Positions 15,569 to 23,261 of a stretch of 32,532 nt of DNA are shown in pieces. Under the pieces are notes generated by a model that saw only the letters and a program-made list of their open reading frames with translations, searched no databases and had not been told where the DNA came from. The stretch is taken from positions 1 to 32,532 of the forward strand of contig JAISYP010000092.1 in NCBI GenBank assembly GCA_031269825.1, given 5' to 3'. The position numbers were made by a program, and so were the translations under genes. Origin of the DNA: Deltaproteobacteria bacterium. GTDB lineage: Bacteria > Desulfobacterota > Desulfarculia > Adiutricales > Adiutricaceae. Numbering within the stretch: the stretch's first letter is position 1; every line of letters begins with the position of its first letter.

Positions 15569-17299
15569 ATGTCTCAACGACCCAAAAACCAAAGAAAATC
15601 CCGTAAGCTTTCGTCTAGTCAGCGGCCGTCTCGTCAGCGGCCGTCTCGCCAGAGACAGTCTAATCAGCGACTAGCCAGTCAGCGACTAATCCTCCAACTC
15701 AACCCGGCCGCGGACGCGGCCGCCCCAAGACCATCGCCTGTCAAGGAACGCCCTCGCCCTCGCCGCCAGGCGGCCATCCAAGAACCTTCGCCGGAGACTT
15801 CCCGGAAATCTGGCCCAGAACCCTATCAAGATCCTTTCCAGGAGACTTTCCAGGAACCTTTCCCGGATCCCTTCCAGGAGTCACTCCAGGCGACCTTCCC
15901 ATCCCCAGCCCAAGAACCAGCCCAGGCTCCAGGCCAGAATACTGAGCGGACTTCTTGGCCCACGCCAGGCCAGACTCCCAGCCAAGCGCCTTTCCCTCGG
16001 TCTAACCAGGCTCATCGTCTAGCCCCATCGTCAACTCCGCCCTTAGCGAACCTACCCAGTCCGCCATCGGCGAACCAACTCTGTCTGACCCAGGCGAACC
16101 AACCCAGTCCTCTTCTGACGGATCGACCAGAATCAACCTCAACCGCCACCCCGTCTCCCCAGCCAGAGGGTCTTCTGGCTAACCACCAAGCCAACTTTCC
16201 GGAACGCCCGCGGCCGCCCGACCAGGCGAGCTCCTTGGTCAATCTGGCCCAGACTGACCCAGAAAAGCGAAATATAGAGCTTTTCGACGAGGGTCAAGCC
16301 GAGATTATTAAGGCCCACGGACTGGAATTGGCTCAAGAGCCAGACGCAACGACAACCGAACCCCAGTCCAACCCCACCGCGCGTTCCGCGCGGAACTGGG
16401 GCGGCGCTGGGTCAGGTCGGGATTTGGGCCTGGAGCTAATTTTTGACTTCGCCATCGGTTTTCTCCTGGCCCTGGGTCTGGTCATGGGTCTATTACTGGC
16501 CATAAGTAACGCCGCGGGGGCCCAAGCCTTGGCTAACCAACCCCCTACCCACCCGGAGCTCCAAAAGCTCTTGGAACTAAAACCCGAAAAAACGCCCCCC
16601 GCCACTATCCAGTTAGACGCCTTAGCCCAGGTGGCTAGCGAGGTGGCCTTGGATCTCGGGGCCAAGACCCGGTACGCCGAGATTCTGGAAAAACTGGAGC
16701 CCGTGGCCGAGGCGTTGGACGAGACGTTTGATTTTGAGCCCCTGGTGGTCAAGAAGGGCCAACTGTATCTGGAGCCACCGGTGGTGGCGACTTTAACGGA
16801 AGAAGTCGCCTTAATAGCTCCCTCCGAAGCTCGAGGTCAGGGTTTAACTTATCGGATGACTCGGACAGGCCGGTTTTTAAGCCGCCCGCCCCATTGGCGA
16901 GATTACCTGTTCGCGCCCTATAAGTTGAAATTGCCCGAGCCAGAACAGATTCACCCCACTTTAAGACCAACTAACGCCCAAGAAAGGGCCATCTGGGAAA
17001 AACACGCTCGGCTGGGTTGGCGAAAAGGCGTTGACCAAGCGGAACGGTTGTTCGCGGAGGCGTTAACCGCTTTAACCCGGGATTACCTGGGCGCGCTCCG
17101 GTTTTGGGATTTAGCCAACCAAGGCTTAGTCCAAGGGCCAACGATTGAGATGGTCAAAACGCCTTTTCAGAGCCAACCAGGGGAAATCGTCTGGAACGCG
17201 ACCCAATACAAAATTAGTTCCCCAGGCCAATTCAGGCGGGATAACCCGCCTAGCGCCACCATCCCCAACTCCCCCAAAAAACCCCGGAGGCGGTCATGA
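15569..17299 (+). CDS. dotC: DotC-like core-complex protein with long disordered N-terminus and no lipobox
   Basis: The C-terminal ~230 residues match DotC/TraI. They show LGAKTRYAEILEKLEP, PPVV, then R-x-x-x-x-P-P-x-W-R-D-Y-L, a proline-spaced LPEPEQIHPTLRP, E-R-x-I-W, GW-x-K-G-V-D-Q-A, LTALTRDYLGALRFWDL and IEMVKTPF. DotC is normally a ~300-aa outer-membrane lipoprotein. This protein is 576 aa. The first ~285 residues are low-complexity (pentapeptide SQRPS and tetrapeptide DPFQ repeats), followed by a hydrophobic helix at 294-313 and AGAQA (316-320). No Cys follows the helix, so the lipid anchor is missing and the protein may be signal-anchored or cleaved by signal peptidase I. ATG 15569 has CCAGGAGAAA before it; a TTG at 15488 would overlap dotD. 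The stop overlaps the dotB start (ATGA). Confidence 0.82.
   Translation: MSQRPKNQRKSRKLSSSQRPSRQRPSRQRQSNQRLASQRLILQLNPAADAAAPRPSPVKERPRPRRQAAIQEPSPETSRKSGPEPYQDPFQETFQEPFPDPFQESLQATFPSPAQEPAQAPGQNTERTSWPTPGQTPSQAPFPRSNQAHRLAPSSTPPLANLPSPPSANQLCLTQANQPSPLLTDRPESTSTATPSPQPEGLLANHQANFPERPRPPDQASSLVNLAQTDPEKRNIELFDEGQAEIIKAHGLELAQEPDATTTEPQSNPTARSARNWGGAGSGRDLGLELIFDFAIGFLLALGLVMGLLLAISNAAGAQALANQPPTHPELQKLLELKPEKTPPATIQLDALAQVASEVALDLGAKTRYAEILEKLEPVAEALDETFDFEPLVVKKGQLYLEPPVVATLTEEVALIAPSEARGQGLTYRMTRTGRFLSRPPHWRDYLFAPYKLKLPEPEQIHPTLRPTNAQERAIWEKHARLGWRKGVDQAERLFAEALTALTRDYLGALRFWDLANQGLVQGPTIEMVKTPFQSQPGEIVWNATQYKISSPGQFRRDNPPSATIPNSPKKPRRRS
15617..15691 (+). repeat. 15-bp tandem repeat (5 units) in dotC
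   Basis: In-frame units encode SQRPS, RQRPS, RQRQS, NQRLA and SQRLI near the N-terminus. Confidence 0.85.
15829..15900 (+). repeat. 12-bp tandem repeat (about 6 units) in dotC
   Basis: In-frame tetrapeptide units DPFQ, ETFQ, EPFP, DPFQ, ESLQ and ATFP lie in the disordered N-terminus. End points are approximate. Confidence 0.75.
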
Positions 17300-18594
17300 C
17301 CGAGCGGACTAACCTCACCCATCGGCTCTTTTTGGATCAAAACGTTGGCCAGCCCCTCACCCTTAACCCTGATGGCCAGCCTTACTCTCGGCGCGACCTG
17401 AGCCAGGACTATCGCCTCGACCTTAACCCCGACCAGAGGCCCCAGCCTAGCCCCGTCCTCAGCGACGCCCCCCACGCTCCCAGGTCAGGGGAAACTTTTC
17501 CCTGGCCCCCCGAAGAAGCCCTGGATCTAAAAACCTTAGATCGGCTGCTGGCTTGGGGAATAGAGGCCAACATGTCGGATCTGGTTTTAACCACCGGACA
17601 AACCCCCTGGCTAAGGCGAGACGGAACCTTTCAAGCCATCGGTTTTCGGGCCTTAACGGCCGAAGAGACGACCGGTCTTTTGGAGGGGATGACCAACAAT
17701 GAGGCGGCGGCGGCTCTCGTCGGCTCGGGTCGGGATCTGGATTTTAGTTACGAAATCGGTCAACGCGGCCAGAAAAAAAGGTTCCGTGGCAACGCCACGG
17801 CCATTCAGGGGCGGTTGGGGGCTCTTTGTCTCGTTTTACGGGCCATCGCCGGTAAACCACCCCGGCTCAGTCAACTGGAGCTGGAGCCGGAACTACGCCA
17901 GGCCCTCTTTCCCGCGGATGGCTTGGTTCTAGTCACCGGCGTCATGGGTTCTGGCAAAAGCTCGCTCCTGGCCGCGGCTCTCCGGGATCTGGCCGAAACC
18001 GGGGGCAGACACATCGCCACTTACGAAGCCCCGGTGGAGTTTGATTTAACGGATCCAGAAAACCTGCGTGGCCCCGTGGAACAGACCGAGATACCCACCC
18101 ATTTGCCGGCCTTCCACTTAGCCCCCAAAAACGCCGCCCGACGAGCCGCGGACGTGGTGTTGGTGGGGGAATCCCGAGACAAAGACACCTTAAAAAGTCT
18201 CATCGAGGCGGCCGGTCTCGGGGTCACGGCCTACGCCACGGCCCATACCCGTGGCGTGGCCGAAACGCCTCTTCATTTAATAAACCTCTTCGAGCCAAAA
18301 GAACGGGCGGCCATGGGGGCGGAACTACTGTCCTCGTTAAGGCTAATTGTCCAACAACGGCTTTTTCCCAAAGTCGGTGGCGGTCGGATCGCCGTTCGCG
18401 AGTTTTTGGCCTTTAACGCCCCCCTCCGTCGGTCTTTACAAAAGGCGCCTTTACCGGAACTGGAAGAGACCTTAACCCAGTTAGTGGCCACGAAAGGTCA
18501 GAGTTTACTCACCCGCGCCGAACAGTTGACTCGCTCTGGCTACCTAGCCCCAGACATCCTCCAGCGACTCCAACTGGAAAGGGGAGCCTACTAA
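17296..18594 (+). CDS. dotB: DotB/TraJ-like VirB11/PilT-class ATPase
   Basis: This 432-aa secretion ATPase is of the PilT/VirB11 class. The Walker A motif is GVMGSGKS at 215-222, followed by an Asp-box-like TYEAPVEFDL. The Walker B region is DVVLVGESRD at 286-295, and the His box AYATAHT has H317. DotB (about 377 aa) is a hexameric ATPase that docks on DotO to energise the channel. The extra ~50 residues are at the N-terminus (polar, Pro/Arg-rich, before LDRLLAWGIEANMSDL). The start overlaps the dotC stop by ATGA and icmT starts at its stop, so the genes are translationally coupled. Confidence 0.95.
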   Translation: MTERTNLTHRLFLDQNVGQPLTLNPDGQPYSRRDLSQDYRLDLNPDQRPQPSPVLSDAPHAPRSGETFPWPPEEALDLKTLDRLLAWGIEANMSDLVLTTGQTPWLRRDGTFQAIGFRALTAEETTGLLEGMTNNEAAAALVGSGRDLDFSYEIGQRGQKKRFRGNATAIQGRLGALCLVLRAIAGKPPRLSQLELEPELRQALFPADGLVLVTGVMGSGKSSLLAAALRDLAETGGRHIATYEAPVEFDLTDPENLRGPVEQTEIPTHLPAFHLAPKNAARRAADVVLVGESRDKDTLKSLIEAAGLGVTAYATAHTRGVAETPLHLINLFEPKERAAMGAELLSSLRLIVQQRLFPKVGGGRIAVREFLAFNAPLRRSLQKAPLPELEETLTQLVATKGQSLLTRAEQLTRSGYLAPDILQRLQLERGAY

Positions 18595-18857
18595 TGAACC
18601 CACCTTGGGCCTGGACAGCCAAAACAGCGCGCTTATTGGTCATTGACGCGCGGGCGGTTTTTCCGCTGGGTCTGTGGTTACTCCATTGGGCTTGGTGGAC
18701 TTTAGGGTTAGCCCTTTTTTCCATCGTGGCTTTAGCGCTCTTAGAACGCGCCGGTCTTAGTTTAAGAGTTCTCTGGCCTTTAGCCCGCGCCAAAATGATT
18801 GGCGCGGAAAGGGAAGTGACCAATACCAGTCGGTTTCGGGAAAGATGTCGCTTTTAA
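18594..18857 (+). CDS. icmT: IcmT/TraK-like small membrane protein
   Basis: The 87-aa length equals that of IcmT (86 aa). It has the family pattern W-x-x-x-A-R-x-x-x-x-D-A-R-x-x-F-P-L (W5 to L25 region), then WWTLGLALFSIVALALLE, a membrane helix, and a basic C-terminus. The stop codon of dotB overlaps its ATG (TAATG), and AAAGGGGAG gives a strong ribosome site. IcmT/TraK is needed for the export apparatus and, in Legionella, for exit from host cells. A 9-bp perfect hairpin (CCGCGCCAA, loop AATGA, 18785-18807) lies in its 3' half. Confidence 0.85.
   Translation: MNPPWAWTAKTARLLVIDARAVFPLGLWLLHWAWWTLGLALFSIVALALLERAGLSLRVLWPLARAKMIGAEREVTNTSRFRERCRF
18785..18807. repeat. Perfect hairpin, 9-bp arms, in icmT
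   Basis: Arms CCGCGCCAA (18785-18793) and TTGGCGCGG (18799-18807), loop AATGA. Confidence 0.8.
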
Positions 18858-18940
18858 GGGGCCGGGTAGCTAACAGGAGATGGAAGTCAATACTAATATT
18901 AATTATACTTAATTACATATTAATAATTAAATTAATACTT

Positions 18941-18995
18941 GATAAACTATTGACAAACTATTGTCAAACTATTTATAAACTATTAATAAACTAAT
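18941..18995. repeat. Five tandem 11-bp direct repeats (NNNAAACTATT)
   Basis: Units begin at 18941, 18952, 18963, 18974 and 18985. The first four are GAT, GAC, GTC and TAT followed by AAACTATT; the fifth is AATAAACTAAT. The 11-base period places all copies on one face of the helix. Confidence 0.9.
18950..18979 (+). promoter_or_regulatory. Near-consensus sigma-70 promoter with overlapping dyad
   Basis: The -35 element TTGACA (18950-18955) is followed by an 18-base spacer and TATAAA (18974-18979). TTGACA and TGTCAA (18962-18967) form a dyad across the -35, and the promoter lies wholly inside the 11-bp repeat array. It would drive the operon starting at 19125. Confidence 0.65.
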
Positions 18996-19124
18996 GATTA
19001 GACATATTTAGTCCTTAGTTAGTCATGACATAACTATCGCGACTTAAATTTAACCCGCCTCTCTCGGCCCTATTAATTAGTCTTTGGAATAACTCCGGCG
19101 ACCAACCAACCCAGAGGAGCCCTT

Positions 19125-20075
19125 ATGCGATTAGACGCCCCCCTCAACCAGAGCCTAACCAGCTCTGAGCCGCTAACCAGCGCCGAGCCTTTGGCTAGCT
19201 TCACGCCCGTAGCCAGCGCCCCTGGCTTAACCGAGAACAACGCTTGGCTAACGCCCCCAGCCCCTTTGTCTTTAGCCCCTAAGAGTTTGACCTCTTCGGG
19301 CGAGGCTGACCAGGCGGAGTTGGCCACTTCCCAGCCTTTATCCTTAGCTCCACCGACCCTAACCTCTTTATCTTTGGTTAAATACGCGCCCACCTCTTGG
19401 TCTTGGGCGCCCAGATGGCCCATCATTTTTTCCTCGCTACCCAGATTATCCATCACTTTGTCTATGGCTCAAAGACCGCCCAACTCTTGGCCCCAGACTC
19501 AAAAGCGACTTACTTTTTTATCTCGGACAAAAGAAAACCTGGATCCTTTAACCAACCGTCCATTACGCGCGGCTCCTCAAAATCACGCGTCTTCTCATAG
19601 CGCCTCTGGCCAACCCGAGAATGAAACTAGGCCTGGCGACCGCGGGGCGTCAAAGATGATTTCCGGCTCGCTTCCATCTTCTATGCCAGCGCCTATCCCA
19701 GCGGCCAGGCCAGCGGTTATCGCGCCCCTGGTTTGGGTTGTCCTCTTGGCCTTTGGTCTATTTCTCGCTCCCCCGGCTTTAGCCCAGACTGAGGCTTGCC
19801 CAACGGCTTGTCAATCAGGCTTAGAAAAACTGACCGCCGAGAAAGCCAAAAACCAGCGACGACGCGAAGTTTATGAGGAATTCCAGCGAACCAGTCAGAC
19901 GACCACGCAAAACTGCCTGGGAACTATCCTCGGCGCCAACTACCCCACCATGGGGTTTCCGGCTTGGCCAGATCTTTCCCAGCTCATAGCCGAGATTTGT
20001 CGCTCCACGCGGTTGTCCCTACCGACCATTGAGTTAAGTTTACCCCAATTGGTCATTAAGGAGACTTTAAAATGA
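19125..20075 (+). CDS. Exported 4-Cys protein of unknown function with cytoplasmic-type extension
   Basis: I do not recognise this family. The 316-aa product starts with ~195 Ser/Thr/Pro/Leu-rich residues, including hexapeptides LTSSEP, LTSAEP and LASFTP. An internal signal-like helix follows at about 199-222 (IAPLVWVVLLAFGLFLAPPALAQ). The remaining ~95 residues form a small domain with four cysteines (EACPTAC, NCLG, EICR) and a Lys/Arg/Glu-rich helix, suggesting two disulphides in the periplasm. AGAGGAG lies 6 bases before the ATG. The stop overlaps the next start by ATGA, so it is coupled to the lytic transglycosylase. The compact domain and operon suggest a periplasmic partner of the secretion channel, which is inference. 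Confidence 0.65.
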   Translation: MRLDAPLNQSLTSSEPLTSAEPLASFTPVASAPGLTENNAWLTPPAPLSLAPKSLTSSGEADQAELATSQPLSLAPPTLTSLSLVKYAPTSWSWAPRWPIIFSSLPRLSITLSMAQRPPNSWPQTQKRLTFLSRTKENLDPLTNRPLRAAPQNHASSHSASGQPENETRPGDRGASKMISGSLPSSMPAPIPAARPAVIAPLVWVVLLAFGLFLAPPALAQTEACPTACQSGLEKLTAEKAKNQRRREVYEEFQRTSQTTTQNCLGTILGANYPTMGFPAWPDLSQLIAEICRSTRLSLPTIELSLPQLVIKETLK

Positions 20076-20581
20076 CGCTTTCCAGACGATTTAGTCTTTT
20101 TTTCCTCGCCTTGACGGGGAGCCTAACCATCTTAGCCCCCAACTCCTTACCGGCCGACCTAACGCCCATCACCTGGGAGTGTTTGTCCCAGGCGACGGAA
20201 GTCTTGGCGGTGCCCTTACCGCTCGCTTTAACGGTTCTAGCCACTGAGGGGGGAACGGTTGGCCAAATCAGTCGCCACCGACGGGGCGATTATGACATTG
20301 GCCCCATGCAGATTAACTCCCATTGGCTACCCATCTTAAAACGAATGGGATTGTTGGAAAAAGACCTGCGCGACCATGGCTGCGCCAATGTCGCCGTGGG
20401 AGTTTGGATTTTGCGCCTTAACCTTCTGGAGACTGGGGATCCTTTAAAGGCTTTAGCCCGTTATCACTCGCCCAATCCTAAAAGAGGGGCCAGCTACGTT
20501 CAAGCGGCCTTAAGAAAAGCCCAGAACTTTAACCTTGAGAAAACCTTAACTCTAGCCAACGCCGGGATTAAGCGAAAATGA
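20072..20581 (+). CDS. Lytic transglycosylase (VirB1-like, SLT fold)
   Basis: This 169-aa enzyme has an N-terminal signal peptide (about residues 1-28). The core is a soluble-lytic-transglycosylase-type goose-lysozyme fold with the probable catalytic Glu59 in LATEGG, then YDIGPMQIN at 74-82, NVAVGVWIL and the ALARYHS motif at about 127-133. It cuts peptidoglycan to let the transenvelope channel through. All key motifs are intact. AAGGAG precedes the ATG, and it overlaps both neighbours by ATGA. R64-type systems also carry such an enzyme. Confidence 0.9.
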   Translation: MTLSRRFSLFFLALTGSLTILAPNSLPADLTPITWECLSQATEVLAVPLPLALTVLATEGGTVGQISRHRRGDYDIGPMQINSHWLPILKRMGLLEKDLRDHGCANVAVGVWILRLNLLETGDPLKALARYHSPNPKRGASYVQAALRKAQNFNLEKTLTLANAGIKRK

Positions 20582-22557
20582 GCTGGAGCCAACCCACCAA
20601 AAACAAATCTTCTTCTCTTTTAACCCTGGGGTTATTAGCGATCCTGGCTTTACCGATCTTGAACTATCTCTGGGACGAGTTTCGGGCGGCCTTTTTCGCC
20701 TGGTCAGCCCAGGCGATGACCTATCCCTTGGGGCTATTTTCCCCCGCCTGGGCCAAAATCCAAATAATCGCGGCCGCGGGGCCGCCATTAATCGTGGCCC
20801 AATCCTTGGCCGCCCAGGCGGGTAAATTTTGGTTATGGCTAGTTATTCCCGGGCAAGTGGGGATAATCATCTATACCTTGGCCACGGATAAAACCAAAAC
20901 TTACCGTCGGAATCTAACCGCCTGGGATCTGGTCAAAATCAGCTCCGAACACCGGGCTTGTCTAAAGCCCATCGTCAAAACCGGTTCCATCGCCCATCAA
21001 TCCCCCACGGAGGGGCCATGGCGTTTGGCGGACACTCCCTTAGTTTTTACCCTAAAGAGCCAAGCGTTACTGGACAAAGGGCGGCCAGCGCGGTATTTGG
21101 ATCTGTTAAATCCCCAGACCGGTTTACCCAAACCCGATCGGCGGGAACTTACCCACCCTAGCCTAGATGTCCTAACCACGCGGAAAGTCTTCGTCGAACA
21201 ACTGGGGCCAATCCTGAATAACCTGAAAACCGATCTAAAAAATCCCTATCAAGAATTGGCCATGGCTTTCTGGGCCCAGATAACCGACCGCAAGGATTTG
21301 ACCAAGATTATCCTGGAAGAGTTATCCACCAACTGGGATCCCCAGACTTTTCAAACCTTCGCCCCCACCGCCCAAAAAATCTGGGCCGAGTTTAATCCCG
21401 AGGAACTCCCCAAAACGGTCAAAATCCATCAATGTTTCCAGAATTTGTTTCTCATGGCCTTACTAGCGGAATCCCGAAAAAAGGGTTTACTACCCACGCC
21501 TCTATTTATCTGGCTTAGACCCACCAATAGAGCTTTGTTTTACGCCTTAAACCAAATGGGTGGCCAAATCGCCTGGATAGAGGCGCTCGGGGCCTGGAGT
21601 CATTATCTCGTCGAAAACTTCTTAAACCGGGCTTTACCCGATCCCGCGGTGGAAATGGCCAACAAAAGCTTGTGGCGGGAATTATGGAAAGAAGGCTGGC
21701 TGAAAGAACCTTGGCCAGATCACGAGCCCGAGTCAAAACTGAGTTCCTACGGGGCCCCCCTGGAACGAGAACCCGACTTCCACCTCGATCTAGACCGAGA
21801 CTATCTAAACCACGCGGGCCTAACCCAAGATCAGCTAACCGAAGATCAATTTACCCATGATCAGCTCACCAATGATCTGTTCGCCAATGATCCTCTCGCG
21901 ATAAATCAACCCGCCCAAGATCCGCTCGACCAACATCAATCAGCAATAGAGCGACAGACGATAGAGCGACAAGCCTTAAATCAACTTGCCCTCGATCGAC
22001 TAACCCTAGATCAACTAGCGATAAAGCGACCAGCCAAAGATCCGCTCGCCCAAAATGAACAAGACCAAGAGCCAAATAACCCCATAACGCGGCTCGCTAT
22101 CCCAGGCCTTTCCCTCGCCCAGGACAAGCTCCCAGGCCCAACGGGGAATCGGACAAATCTTGACGAGGCGAACCGACTGGCTGGTCACCAAACGCTAACT
22201 CCAAGCGCGCCCCAGAACCTGGATCAAGCTAAAACTCCAATAAACGCTCCAGATTACCGTCTAAATGACGACCTAGATAACGACCTACTAGATAACGACC
22301 TAATTGACGGACTAGATGACGATCTAGATGACAACCTAGATGAAGACCAAGGTTACGGCCAAGGTCGCGATCTTAACAACAAGTTGAGCGACGAGCTGAG
22401 TAACGAGCTGAATAACGAACTTAACGACGAGCGGAACAATAACCTTAACTATGAGCAAAACGTTGACCTGGAAACCGACCAAAATAACGACCAAGCCACC
22501 GACTTAACTAGCCGCCTAACCAGCTCCCCAAACGCGCGCGACCAGCTTGACCCTTGA
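20578..22557 (+). CDS. dotM: DotM/IcmP-like coupling-complex protein with long repetitive C-terminal tail
   Basis: The first ~390 residues match DotM/IcmP/TrbA (about 376 aa). Helices lie at about 15-33 and 60-100, followed by a cytoplasmic domain with EHRAC (124-128), then GPWRLADTP, F-x-x-QLG, and L-x-x-x-FIWLRPTNRALFYALNQMGGQIAWIEALGAWSHYLVE (starting near 309; split here by family position). DotM works with the ATPase DotL in recruiting substrates. Residues ~406-659 are additional. Sixteen pentapeptides (EDQFT, HDQLT, NDPLA and so on, 416-495) come first, and a very acidic Asp/Asn run (DNDLLDNDLIDGLDDDLDDN region) follows. By DotM topology this tail is cytoplasmic. It overlaps the transglycosylase gene by ATGA. 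The dotL gene usually linked to dotM is not found downstream. Confidence 0.85.
   Translation: MSWSQPTKNKSSSLLTLGLLAILALPILNYLWDEFRAAFFAWSAQAMTYPLGLFSPAWAKIQIIAAAGPPLIVAQSLAAQAGKFWLWLVIPGQVGIIIYTLATDKTKTYRRNLTAWDLVKISSEHRACLKPIVKTGSIAHQSPTEGPWRLADTPLVFTLKSQALLDKGRPARYLDLLNPQTGLPKPDRRELTHPSLDVLTTRKVFVEQLGPILNNLKTDLKNPYQELAMAFWAQITDRKDLTKIILEELSTNWDPQTFQTFAPTAQKIWAEFNPEELPKTVKIHQCFQNLFLMALLAESRKKGLLPTPLFIWLRPTNRALFYALNQMGGQIAWIEALGAWSHYLVENFLNRALPDPAVEMANKSLWRELWKEGWLKEPWPDHEPESKLSSYGAPLEREPDFHLDLDRDYLNHAGLTQDQLTEDQFTHDQLTNDLFANDPLAINQPAQDPLDQHQSAIERQTIERQALNQLALDRLTLDQLAIKRPAKDPLAQNEQDQEPNNPITRLAIPGLSLAQDKLPGPTGNRTNLDEANRLAGHQTLTPSAPQNLDQAKTPINAPDYRLNDDLDNDLLDNDLIDGLDDDLDDNLDEDQGYGQGRDLNNKLSDELSNELNNELNDERNNNLNYEQNVDLETDQNNDQATDLTSRLTSSPNARDQLDP
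21823..22062 (+). repeat. 15-bp tandem repeat (16 units) in dotM
   Basis: Sixteen in-frame 15-base units encode [TA]-x-D-Q-L-like pentapeptides (TQDQL, TEDQF, THDQL, TNDLF, ANDPL and so on). Nine carry GATC at the same position. The exact 15-base period persists although the units have diverged. Confidence 0.85.
22262..22470 (+). repeat. Acidic Asp/Asn repeats at the dotM 3' end
   Basis: Short words GAYGACCTAGAT/AAYGACCTA and GACGAGCTG/AACGAGCTG recur. They encode DNDLLDNDL, LDDDLDDNLDE and LSDELSNELNNEL. Confidence 0.7.
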
Positions 22558-23261
22558 CCATGGCCTTAATCATGACTTTCTTGACTTCCCAACCCTAACC
22601 TCAATTTTGGTTCCATAATTAATAAAAACGCCTGGCCCCTGACCAAGATTGACTAATACCCAAAACCAAAACCTAAACCTAACCCTGACCTTAATTATGG
22701 AACTAACATTACGGAACCAACATTATGAAACCAACCATGACCCGAGTTACGCCCTTAATCACGACCCGAACTTCGCCCTTAATCATGACTTCGTCGATGA
22801 CCAAGACGATGGCCCGAACGCTGAGCCAAACGATGACTAAGACTATAACCCTAACCAATGACCAAGACCCCTATCGATAACCATGACCATGACCAGGATC
22901 AGGATCGCCAACGAGCGTCATGATTTATGACCAGGACACGCCAAATGGATGACGCCCAGATAATCCAGTCGCGGGGGCGGCTAGCCGACTAATCGTCCAT
23001 TAACCCCGCCACCGTGATTTTACTGACCAGCGCCCTTTGTGGCGGAACTGGCTCGTTCCCTGTAATCCCAAACCCGCGCGCTGTTTTTACCCTTCTTATC
23101 CCAGGCGTTTAGCCCACGATTCGGCCAACGCCTCCATTACCCTTAAGGCCTCCGCGCCTTTGGGTAGAGTGGTCTCGCCTTAAAAGCCTCGACCAAGCCA
23201 ATCCTAGAGCTTCCCGCCACCTCAAGCTTTGGCCTTGGCCGACTTTAATCGAGGCGACCCC
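22558..23261. other. Gene-poor, repeat-rich gap after dotM
   Basis: About 700 bases hold no gene I trust. The 5' part is made of CCTAACC, AACCATGACC and CCCTTAATCAYGA words, including a 30-base near-repeat encoding ALNHDP if read from a TTG at 22649 (63 codons, no ribosome site). The style resembles the repeats at the end of dotM, so this may be a tail cut off by a stop codon or a decayed gene. The second half (22980-23260) is ordinary GC-rich sequence without a start. Confidence 0.5.

Larger units (their letters stand above)
18858..19124. other. AT-rich intergenic control region
   Basis: The 267-base gap between icmT and the next operon turns AT-rich from about 18885. It holds five 11-bp direct repeats, a near-consensus promoter and a dyad, listed separately. 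The leader from the promoter to the next start would be roughly 135 bases. Confidence 0.7.

Noticed and set aside
21866-22075. Reverse pentapeptide-like frame (LVDLG words) in the dotM tail
   Set aside because: It is the complement of the forward 15-base repeat. The forward frame is continuous with the DotM core.
22649-22840. 63-codon TTG-started ORF after dotM
   Set aside because: No ribosome site, repeat-derived composition and no family; described instead as part of the repeat-rich gap.
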